From the NCBI GenBank assembly GCA_019314085.1, contig JAFCZZ010000044.1, forward strand, positions 1-9,085: a stretch of 9,085 nt of DNA. The letters run 5' to 3'. Positions 1 to 7,319 of the stretch are shown piece after piece. Under the pieces are notes generated by a model that was not told the origin of the DNA, searched no databases, and saw nothing but the letters and a program-made list of their open reading frames with translations. The translations under genes were made by a program, and so were the position numbers. The DNA is from Deltaproteobacteria bacterium. Its GTDB lineage: Bacteria > Desulfobacterota > Syntrophia > Syntrophales > UBA2210. Each line of letters starts with the position of its first letter. Within the stretch, counting starts at the first letter, position 1.

Positions 1-1
1 C

Positions 2-718
2 TACGGCATGATCCTCGCCGTCGGTCCGACAGGGTCCGGAAAGACAACGGCCCTCCACTCCGCGCTGCACCACATAAACAGGCCGGAGACCAAGATCTGG
101 ACAGCGGAAGATCCCGTAGAAATTTCACAATACGGCCTCAGGCAGGTACAGGTCAATCCAAAGATCGGCTTCGACTTTGCCAGTGCCATGCGGGCATTTC
201 TCAGGGCCGATCCGGACGTCATCATGGTGGGGGAAATGAGGGATTACGAGACGGCAAAGATCGGGGTGGAGGCGTCGCTTACGGGGCACCTGGTCTTCAG
301 CACCCTCCACACGAACAGCGCCCCTGAAACGATCGTACGACTGCTTGTTCGGACACTGTGCAAGAAATGCAAGGAGGAATACCATCCAACGAGAGAAGAA
401 TACGATGAACTGGCCACAAACTACGGGGAAGAGCTGTTTGCCGGACTGGATATACCCTACAATGATGACTTCAAGTTTTACAGGGCTAACGGATGCAGCT
501 CGTGCGGCAAAACCGGCTATAAGGGGAGAATGGGGGTCCACGAACTCCTTATAGCGACAGATGAAATTAAACGGCTTATACAAAGGCATGAAAATGTAGA
601 GACCATGCGGGACATGGCAATTTCCCAGGGGATGTCAACCCTCCTGCAGGACGGGATCATGAAGGTTATACAGGGGTACACGGATTTCAACCAGGTACGC
701 AGGGTGTGTATAAAATAA
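2..718 (+). CDS. GspE/PilB-family secretion or pilus assembly ATPase, C-terminal part (5' end outside window)
   Basis: This is the 3' part of a hexameric cytoplasmic ATPase that powers type IV pilus assembly or type II secretion. The reading frame is open from base 2, so the ATG at 8 is internal. Numbering from that Met, I see Walker A GPTGSGKTT (6-14), an Asp box around TAEDPVE (32-38), Walker B VIMVGEMRD (71-79) and a His box GHLVFSTLHTN (93-103). A zinc tetracysteine follows as CKKC (118-121) and CSSC (163-166), then the usual GYKGRMGVHELL segment (170-181) and a normal C-terminus. The family order is kept, but RLL (111-113) runs straight into VRTLC (114-118). In E. coli GspE and Pseudomonas PilB, as I recall them, about 21 residues ending in AQRL lie between these points, so an in-frame segment of about 63 nt appears to be missing. 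Activity is therefore doubtful. Whether it serves a pilus or a secretion system cannot be told from this fragment. Confidence 0.9.
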   Translation, partial: YGMILAVGPTGSGKTTALHSALHHINRPETKIWTAEDPVEISQYGLRQVQVNPKIGFDFASAMRAFLRADPDVIMVGEMRDYETAKIGVEASLTGHLVFSTLHTNSAPETIVRLLVRTLCKKCKEEYHPTREEYDELATNYGEELFAGLDIPYNDDFKFYRANGCSSCGKTGYKGRMGVHELLIATDEIKRLIQRHENVETMRDMAISQGMSTLLQDGIMKVIQGYTDFNQVRRVCIK

Positions 719-736
719 TTTTCAATGTGTAATTGT

Positions 737-878
737 GAATTTTTAATTAAAAAGATTATCACGAGAACAAGAGGGCAGGGCCATATTGAATTCTGGATAC
801 GTAGCTCTTTTGTCATTTCTGAAGGAACTTTAAAATTAAGGGCTTCATTGAATATTGATCATTAAACATTAAAAATTC
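737..878. repeat. AT-rich inverted repeat pair in the convergent gap between the ATPase gene and mutS
   Basis: The 172-base gap between the two convergent stop codons (719-890) is much more AT-rich than the flanking genes. GAATTTTTAAT at 737-747 recurs as its exact reverse complement at 868-878, with imperfect similarity extending outward on both sides (CAATG...GAATTTTTAAT). The arms are about 120 bases apart, too far for a normal terminator hairpin. A 14-base perfect palindrome, TTTTTAATTAAAAA, lies at 740-753. I see no GC-rich stem with a T-tract that would clearly terminate either gene and no coding potential. It could be a degraded intergenic repeat or a small non-autonomous element. Confidence 0.4.
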
Positions 879-890
879 AACATTGCCTCA

Positions 891-3512
891 TCAATCCTTT
901 ACCATCTTCTGCCACTCGCTTATCCGGCCGAGCGCCTCCAGGGGAGTCATCTGCAAGACATCAACCTCCTTCAATTCACCGATCAGGCGCTGTTCCTTTC
1001 CCGTAAAGAGGTTCAGCTGACCGACGGTATCCCTCCCTCGCGACACCTTGCTCCTGCCGATCTTCGGCATGCCGATCTCATCCAGTTCGCCCCTTTCCAG
1101 GTTTCCCAGCACCTCCCTGGCACGTGACACCACCTCCCCGGGAACGCCCGCAAGACGTGCTACCTCAATACCATAACTTCGGTTCGTCCCTCCCTCAACA
1201 ATGGTACGCAGAAAGATCACCCGGTCACCCCACTCCTTGACCGCAACACTCAGGTTCTTCACCCCATCCATAGTCCTCGCCAGATCCGTCAGTTCGTGAT
1301 AGTGGGTCGCGAAGAGTGTCCGAGCCCCGAGTCTGACCGCATCGTGTATATATTCCGCCACCGCCCAGGCGATGCTGAGGCCGTCGAAGGTGCTTGTCCC
1401 CCGTCCGACCTCATCCAGGAGTATCAGGCTCCTCGCCGTGGCGTTCTTCAGGATGTTCGCCACCTCCGTCATCTCGACCATGAAGGTGCTCTGCCCCGAT
1501 GACAGACTGTCTCCCGCCCCTACCCGGGTAAAGAGTCGGTCAACCACACCTATATGAGCCTCCGTGGCAGGGACAAAAGACCCCATCTGCGCCATCAGAA
1601 CGATCACCGCCGTCTGGCGTATGTAGGTTGACTTCCCCGCCATATTGGGCCCGGTGATAATGAGAAATCGGTTTTCGATACAGTCCATGATCGTGTCGTT
1701 GGGTACAAAGCCGCCATTGGTGTCCATTCTCTCCACAACGGGGTGTCTCCCCCCTCGTATCTCTATGCGATCATCACCATTGACGCGCGGGCAGCAGTAG
1801 TTATACCGCTCCGCAACCTCCGCCAGGGAGGCGATGGCGTCAAGATCGGCAAGATACGAGGCCGTCATCTGTATCCTCAGTATCTCACGGGCTATCTTCT
1901 CTCGTATCTCTATGAATAGCTCGTACTCCCTCTTCTTCCTCCGCTCTTCCGCACCCAGGACAAGCGCTTCATATTCCTTCAGCTCTTGGTTGATATACCG
2001 CTCCGCATTGACCAGTGTCTGTTTCCTGATGTATTCATCAGGAACCATAGCGCTGTTCGCTCTGGTTACTTCTATGTAATACCCGAACACATTATTGAAT
2101 CCTATCTTGAGGCTACCGATCCCCGTCTTCTTCCTCTCCTTCTCCTCCATGGCGGCGATCCACTTCTTCCCATCCGTGCACAGCGCTATGAGCTTGTCCA
2201 GCTCACCGTCATACCCCTGTTTGATCACATAACCATCACGGATGGTCGCCGGGGGATCCTCTGCTATCGCCCCCTCTACCAGGTCCGCCATATCGGACAG
2301 GTCATCGAGAGCACTGCGCATCGTTGCTGTCAGGGGAGATTCCAGCCTCGAGAGGGCATCTTTTATCGGTGGAACCAGCCGCAGCGACCGTCCCAGGGCG
2401 ATCAGATCTCTTCCATTTGCAATCCCCATGGAAACCCGACTGCCAAGGCGTTCGAGATCATAGATGCCGGCAAGGGCTGTGCGCAGCTCCCCCCTGAGCA
2501 GGTGTTCGTCCTTGATCTCCGATACGGCGGCAAGCCGTGCCCTGATCCCGTCGGGATCGATGAGGGGATACGTAAGCCACCGGCGGAGCCTTCTCCCCCC
2601 CATGGCGGTCGTTGTCTCGTCAAGGACATGAAAGAGGGAGCCTCTTTTTCTGCTCTCTTGGATGGTGACAAAAAGTTCGAGATTTCTCTTTGCGGTGTCA
2701 TCCATGACCAGATAATTTTTTATATCGTACCACTGGATGTCATTGATGTGATCAAGGCTGTCTCTCTGCGTCTCCTTCACATACCGCAAAACCGCCCCCA
2801 CGGCGCCGGTCATCGCCGGATGTCGCTCAAAATCAGCCTCTCCCGCGCCTTTCCTGAAGAACTCAGCGATAAGATCCGATGCACCGTCCACAGAGAAATA
2901 ATCGGCCGGCAGCCAGCTTATGCTGCAGTCGGGGGATCGCCCGGTAATCGTCCCCGCAAAATCACCCCCTTGCAGGTCTTGACACATGATGATCTCTTTG
3001 AAGCCACATCCGCTTATCTCTTCAAGAAAGGTTTCCCTGTCATCAGATTCCGTCGTACGGAACTCGCCCGTCGAGATATCCACACAGGCAAGGCCGAAGG
3101 AGGTGTCCTGCACCGTAATGCCTGCCAGGAAATTATTCTCCTTGGCGTTCAGGTTGTCGGAATCGACAACCAACCCCGGTGTAACGATCCGCACGACCTC
3201 CCTCTTTACGATCCCCTTCGCTTCCCGGGGGTCCTCCATCTGTTCGCATATGGCAACCTTGTAACCATGTTCAACGAGCTTCGATATATACGCCGCGGCC
3301 GCGTGATAGGGCACACCGCACAGCGGGATTGCATCCTCCTTGCCCTTGTTCCTGGATGTTAGCGTAATCTGCAGGACCTTTGAGGCTACCTGCGCATCTT
3401 CAAAGAACATCTCATAAAAATCACCCATCCTGAAAAAGATAATGCAATCCCTGTGCGCATCTTTTATCTCGAGATACTGTCTCATCGCCGGCGTAAGATT
3501 CTTTGTTCCCAC
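891..3512 (-). CDS. mutS: DNA mismatch repair protein MutS
   Basis: MutS recognises mismatches and small loops and uses ATP to recruit MutL. At 873 residues it is a normal full-length MutS. Domain I carries the mismatch-wedging Phe-x-Glu motif (F32, Y33, E34 in RMGDFYEMF). Connector, lever and clamp regions follow (about 130-600). The ATPase has Walker [10 protein letters not shown] (621-629), the signature loop [14 protein letters not shown] (664-677), Walker [17 protein letters not shown] (696-711) and the H-loop THYHEL (736-741). A dimerisation helix-turn-helix lies near [11 protein letters not shown] (781-791). QLNLF (832-836) looks like a beta-clamp-binding motif, and the C-terminal MTPLEAL helix (855-861) is conserved. 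The start is GTG: an in-frame TGA sits two codons upstream, and AAAGGGG lies 6 nt before it. The gene stands alone on the minus strand, convergent with the ATPase gene and divergent from the HD-GYP gene. MutL is not in the window. Confidence 0.98.
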   Translation of the reverse strand: MGTKNLTPAMRQYLEIKDAHRDCIIFFRMGDFYEMFFEDAQVASKVLQITLTSRNKGKEDAIPLCGVPYHAAAAYISKLVEHGYKVAICEQMEDPREAKGIVKREVVRIVTPGLVVDSDNLNAKENNFLAGITVQDTSFGLACVDISTGEFRTTESDDRETFLEEISGCGFKEIIMCQDLQGGDFAGTITGRSPDCSISWLPADYFSVDGASDLIAEFFRKGAGEADFERHPAMTGAVGAVLRYVKETQRDSLDHINDIQWYDIKNYLVMDDTAKRNLELFVTIQESRKRGSLFHVLDETTTAMGGRRLRRWLTYPLIDPDGIRARLAAVSEIKDEHLLRGELRTALAGIYDLERLGSRVSMGIANGRDLIALGRSLRLVPPIKDALSRLESPLTATMRSALDDLSDMADLVEGAIAEDPPATIRDGYVIKQGYDGELDKLIALCTDGKKWIAAMEEKERKKTGIGSLKIGFNNVFGYYIEVTRANSAMVPDEYIRKQTLVNAERYINQELKEYEALVLGAEERRKKREYELFIEIREKIAREILRIQMTASYLADLDAIASLAEVAERYNYCCPRVNGDDRIEIRGGRHPVVERMDTNGGFVPNDTIMDCIENRFLIITGPNMAGKSTYIRQTAVIVLMAQMGSFVPATEAHIGVVDRLFTRVGAGDSLSSGQSTFMVEMTEVANILKNATARSLILLDEVGRGTSTFDGLSIAWAVAEYIHDAVRLGARTLFATHYHELTDLARTMDGVKNLSVAVKEWGDRVIFLRTIVEGGTNRSYGIEVARLAGVPGEVVSRAREVLGNLERGELDEIGMPKIGRSKVSRGRDTVGQLNLFTGKEQRLIGELKEVDVLQMTPLEALGRISEWQKMVKD

Positions 3513-3518
3513 CCATCA

Positions 3519-3525
3519 CCCCTTT
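3519..3525 (-). promoter_or_regulatory. Ribosome binding site deciding the GTG start of mutS
   Basis: On the minus strand AAAGGGG is followed by six bases (TGATGG) and then GTG. An ATG overlaps this spacer but is in another frame, and the in-frame TGA in the spacer rules out any earlier start. GTG at 3512-3510 is therefore the best supported start. Confidence 0.6.
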
Positions 3526-3562
3526 GGTTCAACCAACGCGTTTTCACCGATTCTCCTATCAC

Positions 3563-3577
3563 AAAAGATCCTCTTTT
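3563..3577. repeat. Small palindrome AAAAGA-TCC-TCTTTT in the divergent intergenic region
   Basis: A 6-bp inverted repeat with a 3-base centre lies about 50 bases upstream of the mutS start, between two divergently transcribed genes. The position would suit an operator or promoter-proximal site. No known regulator's consensus is recognised, and a repeat of this size in an AT-rich stretch can arise by chance. Confidence 0.2.
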
Positions 3578-3600
3578 AACAGGTCGGCATTGAACAACCC

Positions 3601-3629
3601 TTGCGAGTTCCCTCGCTTGATGATAGCAT
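3601..3629 (+). promoter_or_regulatory. Candidate sigma70-type promoter for the HD-GYP/rlmN/TPR-OmpA run
   Basis: TTGCGA (3601-3606) and TAGCAT (3624-3629) are separated by 17 bases; each matches the -35 or -10 consensus at four of six positions. It would put transcription start near 3636, about 60-80 bases upstream of the possible starts of the HD-GYP gene. The match is weak, and no experimental or comparative support is available. Confidence 0.3.
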
Positions 3630-3694
3630 CGCTCAACGTTTTTTTCGGGCACGGGGGAAAGGTATGGAGCCCGGATTGATCAAAAAGATTTTTT

Positions 3695-5209
3695 ATGCGG
3701 AGCAGCAGGGGGCCTATGGAAGGGCAGACAAACAAGGATGCCAGCAGAAAGACAATTGACCACTCTACGGACAGCCTGACCGGTTTGGTAAACTACGATG
3801 TCTTTCAGATTATCCTCGAATGGGAGTCCGTGAGATCGCGCAGATACGGCACATCCTTTACCCTTGCCCTTCTCGACATAGATTCGTTCTCCCTCTATAA
3901 CAAACAAAAGGGCACGTCGCAGGGGGATGATGTCTTACGGAAGGTTGCACGGATCATCAGGAAGACGATTCGTCGATGCGATATCGCGGCGCGGTATTCC
4001 GGAAACGTTTTTGCCGTCATCCTGACGAAGTACCCCGCCGAGCCCTCACATACGGCGGTGGAACGCATACGGGCCGAGGTTGAGGCATTTACCCGGGGAG
4101 AGGTGACCCTGAGTGCGGGACTGACAACGTGTCCACAGGATGCCGCGTATGGGAATCTGCTTATAGATAAGGCACAGGAGGCCCTGACCGTTGCCAAGAC
4201 CGGTGGGGGGGACAAGATATATTTCCTCAAGGGCGAAGGACAGCCGACAATCATCAAGAAAACGCGGATACTGCTTGTCGGAAATGCCGAACAGATAAAA
4301 GATACGGAGACTCTTATCGAAACCTCTGATCCCAACTGCGAGATTATCAGGGCCTCTGGCGGAGACGAAGCACTTTCCCTCATAGACAGAATGAAAGTTG
4401 ATCTGATCCTGATGGACGCCGTGATGCCGAAACCGGACGGCTATGCGGTGTGCCGCCGCCTCAAGGAGAATGAAGACACCCGTATTACCCCTGTCATCAT
4501 ACTCACCTCCTCGGATGACAGGAAAGACAAGATCCGCGCGATAGAGGCGGGGGCAGATGACTTTATGATAGCCCCCCCCGACAGGATTGAACTGATGGCC
4601 AGGACACAGTCCCTCCTGAGGGAGAGCGCCCTCAACAGGAAACATGCCAGCATAGAAAGCGTCCTCATGTCGATGGCAAACGCGGTGGAGGCGAAAGATG
4701 TATATGCCCAGGGACACAGCGTGAGAGTATCGGATATGGCCGTGACCCTCGGCAAGAAGATGAATCTGTCGGAAGAAGAGATCGATGCCCTGCGCCTCGG
4801 GGGTATCCTGCATGACATCGGAAAGATAGGGGTGCCTGGGGAGATTCTGAACAGACCGGGAAGGCTGACACCCGATGAGTTCGAGATCGTGAAGACCCAC
4901 CCCGAGGCGAGTTGCAACATATGCCAGCCCCTGCAGAAGACCCTCGGCCCCGCCCTGGACGTCATCAGGCACCACCACGAAAAGCTGGACGGAAGCGGCT
5001 ACCCGGACGGTCTTCAGGGGGACGATATATCCATCATAGCTCGCATAGCGGGCATCGTGGATATCTTTGACGCCCTTATTGCAAATCGGGCATACCGTCG
5101 CGCAATGTCCCGGGAAGATGCCTTTGAAATCCTGAGGAAGGAAGCAGACGAAGGAAAACTTGACAAAGTGATTGTCGGACATCTCATAGATATGGTAGGC
5201 AAAGCCTGA
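3695..5209 (+). CDS. GGDEF-REC-HD-GYP protein: probable c-di-GMP phosphodiesterase with degenerate GGDEF and REC domains
   Basis: This 504-residue cytoplasmic protein joins three signalling domains. Residues about 25-178 are a GGDEF fold (DSLTGLVN at 26-33), but the active-site motif is SGNVF (102-106) instead of GGDEF, so cyclase activity is unlikely. Residues about 189-310 are a REC fold: the phosphoacceptor D241 remains (LILMDAVMPKPDGY), but the acidic pair is replaced in ILLVGNAEQ (192-200) and the conserved Lys is Ala293 (FMIAPP). Residues about 320-504 are HD-GYP with apparently complete metal ligands: H341, HDIGKIG (373-379), H402, HHH (426-428), DGSGYPDG (432-439) and D456. The likely reaction is hydrolysis of c-di-GMP. 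No signal peptide or membrane segment is seen. The start is uncertain: ATG 3695 has no clear Shine-Dalgarno, while ATG 3716 has AGGGGG only 3 nt upstream. It leads a co-directional run with rlmN and the TPR-OmpA gene. Confidence 0.9.
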   Translation: MRSSRGPMEGQTNKDASRKTIDHSTDSLTGLVNYDVFQIILEWESVRSRRYGTSFTLALLDIDSFSLYNKQKGTSQGDDVLRKVARIIRKTIRRCDIAARYSGNVFAVILTKYPAEPSHTAVERIRAEVEAFTRGEVTLSAGLTTCPQDAAYGNLLIDKAQEALTVAKTGGGDKIYFLKGEGQPTIIKKTRILLVGNAEQIKDTETLIETSDPNCEIIRASGGDEALSLIDRMKVDLILMDAVMPKPDGYAVCRRLKENEDTRITPVIILTSSDDRKDKIRAIEAGADDFMIAPPDRIELMARTQSLLRESALNRKHASIESVLMSMANAVEAKDVYAQGHSVRVSDMAVTLGKKMNLSEEEIDALRLGGILHDIGKIGVPGEILNRPGRLTPDEFEIVKTHPEASCNICQPLQKTLGPALDVIRHHHEKLDGSGYPDGLQGDDISIIARIAGIVDIFDALIANRAYRRAMSREDAFEILRKEADEGKLDKVIVGHLIDMVGKA

Positions 5210-5328
5210 CAGACACACGGAGATATATCCACAACAGGCTCACCTCACGCATTCGGGGTGCCGGGAAATCCTCCGGCGGCAGAAGACCGACCCCACACCG
5301 TCCATAGAAGCCACCGCACACAAACTGC

Positions 5329-6417
5329 ATGAATAACTATAACGACAAACCCAACTTGAATGACATGTCTCTTGAGGAGATCGAAGGATTTATTGCCCGT
5401 CTTGGAAAGGAAAAATACCGGGCACGCCAGATCATGAAGTGGATATACCGATCGGGCGCTACAGACTTTGATGAGATGACCAATCTCTCGAAGGTCTTCA
5501 GAAAAGAGATAAAAATACTGGCCCGTATCTCACTCCCCCTGATCGAAGAGACACAGGAATCACGGGACGGCACGAAAAAGGTCCTCTTCCGGCTGGAAGA
5601 CGGCTGTTTCATAGAAAGCGTCCTGATCCGTGAAAAGAATCATTGGACCCAGTGCGTGTCTACGCAGGCCGGATGTGCCATGGGGTGCAGATTCTGTCTC
5701 ACCGGCCGATATGGTCTGGAGAGGAATCTCCTTCCCTCCGAGATCGTCGGGCAGATAACGGCCCTGCGCTTCAACACACCGGAAGGGGAGGACATAAAGA
5801 ACATTGTCATGATGGGAATGGGAGAACCCCTGGCCAATTATGAAAACACCCTCAAGGCAATCGACATTATCACCTCCGACGCGGGGGCTGGATTCTCCAA
5901 GAGAAAGATAACTGTTTCCACATGTGGAATAACGCCGATGATACGCAGGCTCGGTGAAAATGTCTCCGTCAACCTTGCCGTGTCCCTCAACGCCCCCGAC
6001 GACCGGAGGAGGTCCTACCTGATGCCCGTCAACAAAAAGTTCCCCCTCAATGAACTCATAGATGCCTGCCGGGACTATCCCATGCCGAGGAGAAGAATGA
6101 TCACCTTCGAATACATCCTGATGGACGGCTTCAACGATTCGGAAGAAGACGCAAGGATGCTCGCATCGCTCCTCAGGGGGGTACATTGCAAATTCAACCT
6201 TATCCCCTTCAACGAATTCCCGGGATCGGAGTTCAAGAGACCATCGGACAAAAAGGTACGGGCGTTCCATGACATCCTTGTACAGGAGCACTACACAACC
6301 ATGACCCGTCCAAGCAAGGGGGACGACATATCAGCCGCGTGTGGACAGTTGAGCGGCCGCAGGCGCGGGCACCTATTGCCCGATTCATCTTCCTGTGATA
6401 CTCTCGGTGAAAGATAA
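5329..6417 (+). CDS. rlmN: 23S rRNA A2503 / tRNA A37 C2-methyltransferase RlmN (radical SAM)
   Basis: RlmN methylates C2 of A2503 in 23S rRNA, and in some bacteria A37 of certain tRNAs, using a radical SAM [4Fe-4S] cluster and a methylated cysteine. At 362 residues it is family-sized. An N-terminal accessory domain (about 12-90) contains the usual KYRARQIMKWIY segment (29-40). The cluster motif is CAMGCRFC (C116, C120, C123), the SAM-binding GMGEPLANY is at 163-171, STCG at 197-200, and the second catalytic cysteine is C338 in GDDISAACGQL. About 20 residues follow this conserved end and look like a variable tail. ATG 5329 is the first possible ATG after an in-frame TAG at 5305 and has no clear Shine-Dalgarno; Met13 at 5365 is an alternative. 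The 119-base gap upstream has no obvious promoter, so it may be read from the HD-GYP transcript. The TPR-OmpA gene begins 17 bases after the stop. Confidence 0.96.
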   Translation: MNNYNDKPNLNDMSLEEIEGFIARLGKEKYRARQIMKWIYRSGATDFDEMTNLSKVFRKEIKILARISLPLIEETQESRDGTKKVLFRLEDGCFIESVLIREKNHWTQCVSTQAGCAMGCRFCLTGRYGLERNLLPSEIVGQITALRFNTPEGEDIKNIVMMGMGEPLANYENTLKAIDIITSDAGAGFSKRKITVSTCGITPMIRRLGENVSVNLAVSLNAPDDRRRSYLMPVNKKFPLNELIDACRDYPMPRRRMITFEYILMDGFNDSEEDARMLASLLRGVHCKFNLIPFNEFPGSEFKRPSDKKVRAFHDILVQEHYTTMTRPSKGDDISAACGQLSGRRRGHLLPDSSSCDTLGER

Positions 6418-6434
6418 CCTTCTGGGGGTGGTTT

Positions 6435-7220
6435 GTGAGAAAAATAATCTGTCTTGTTTTTATGGGCGTCTTTGTATTATGGCAGCCGGCAACCGCGCAG
6501 TCAGTGGCACAGTGGATTGAAAGGGGCACTGTCCTTGAGCGGCAGGGGGTCTATGCGGAGGCCGTAAAGGCCTACACAAGGGCGATAGCGCTTGATCCCG
6601 GCTCGGCTGATGCCTACCTGAAAAGGGGAACTGCCCGCTTCTCGGCAAAAAAGACCGACGCCACGGAGGCACTGGGCGATCTCACCGAGGCGATACGACT
6701 CACCCCTGAAAATGCCGAAGCCTATTACCGGCGCGGAATTCTCAATTACTACCTCATCAACAACGAGCAGGCCCGCAAAGACATGGAGGCTGCCGCTGCT
6801 TTGGGACACACGGACGCCAGGGAATGGCTCGGAAAGAAAAAGAGCCAAGGCACCGATGTGGCTGACGATGCTGTTTTACAAACGAGACCGGCCGTTTACT
6901 TCGATCATGACAGGGCCGATATCAAGGCATCCTACCACACACTCCTCAAAGTCATAGGCATCGCAATGACCGGAAAGTCGCACGTTTCCATCGTGGTATC
7001 GGGTCATGCGGACAGCACGGGCGCGGACGAGTACAATCAGGCCCTCTCGTTGAGAAGGGCAACTGCCGTAAAAGGGTATCTGGTGAAAAACCTGAGGGTC
7101 CCCTCACAAAGAATTGCCGTCAAGGCTTACGGTGCGGGTATGCCGGTTGCATCGAACAGCACAGAGAAGGGACGGGCCGCAAACCGCCGCGTGGAGATAG
7201 TCGGCATATCGGGTGATTGA
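6435..7220 (+). CDS. Exported TPR-repeat protein with C-terminal OmpA/Pal-like peptidoglycan-binding domain
   Basis: Residues 1-21 form a Sec signal peptide (basic start, hydrophobic core, ATA|Q cleavage) with no lipobox cysteine, so a soluble periplasmic product is likely. Three TPR-like repeats follow at about 24-57, 58-92 and 93-126, with typical elements such as AEAVKAYTRAIALDP. A short linker leads to an OmpA_C domain (about 152-257): VYFDHDRADIK, GHADSTGADEYNQALSLRRA (190-209), a YGAGMPVASN segment, and GRAANRRVEI (246-255). D193 and the Arg pair at 207-208 lie where this family contacts peptidoglycan. The TPRs probably hold protein partners at the cell wall; the partner is unknown. The start is GTG, preceded by GGGGGTGG a few bases upstream and 17 bases after the rlmN stop, so the two are probably co-transcribed. 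The function is not known more precisely. Confidence 0.9.
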   Translation: MRKIICLVFMGVFVLWQPATAQSVAQWIERGTVLERQGVYAEAVKAYTRAIALDPGSADAYLKRGTARFSAKKTDATEALGDLTEAIRLTPENAEAYYRRGILNYYLINNEQARKDMEAAAALGHTDAREWLGKKKSQGTDVADDAVLQTRPAVYFDHDRADIKASYHTLLKVIGIAMTGKSHVSIVVSGHADSTGADEYNQALSLRRATAVKGYLVKNLRVPSQRIAVKAYGAGMPVASNSTEKGRAANRRVEIVGISGD

Positions 7221-7264
7221 TAGCGAGAAGGTCAGCTGTGTGCCGGGAAACGATGCAAAGGGAG

Positions 7265-7283
7265 CCTGATGTTTCATCCCAGG
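7265..7283. terminator. Weak hairpin in the convergent gap (possible terminator)
   Basis: The 99-base gap between the TPR-OmpA stop and the kinase stop holds CCTGATG-TTT-CATC-CC-AGG. This can fold as a 4-bp stem plus 3 bp across a 2-base bulge, on either strand. There is no T-tract on either side, so it is at best a poor terminator. Nothing else is seen in the gap. Confidence 0.15.
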
Positions 7284-7319
7284 GGCAATGCGGATCAACA
7301 GATGCAGTCACAGTTCATC

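Noticed and set aside
1986..3362. 458-residue open frame on the plus strand, antisense to mutS
   Set aside because: It lies entirely within mutS, whose protein matches its family throughout. The antisense product shows no recognisable motif, and such long shadow frames are common opposite GC-rich genes.
3639..3645. T-tract (seven T) upstream of the HD-GYP gene, considered as an intrinsic terminator
   Set aside because: The nearest inverted repeat (GATG/CATC) ends about 9 bases before it and is only 4 bp, and no plus-strand gene lies immediately upstream that would need termination.
4046..5218. 390-residue minus-strand open frame opposite the HD-GYP gene
   Set aside because: It is antisense to well-conserved REC and HD-GYP motifs and has no domain-like pattern of its own.
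5260..5277. GCCGG/CCGGC inverted repeat between the HD-GYP gene and rlmN
   Set aside because: The stem is only 5 bp with an 8-base loop and no T-tract, so it is not a convincing terminator; both genes point the same way and may be co-transcribed.
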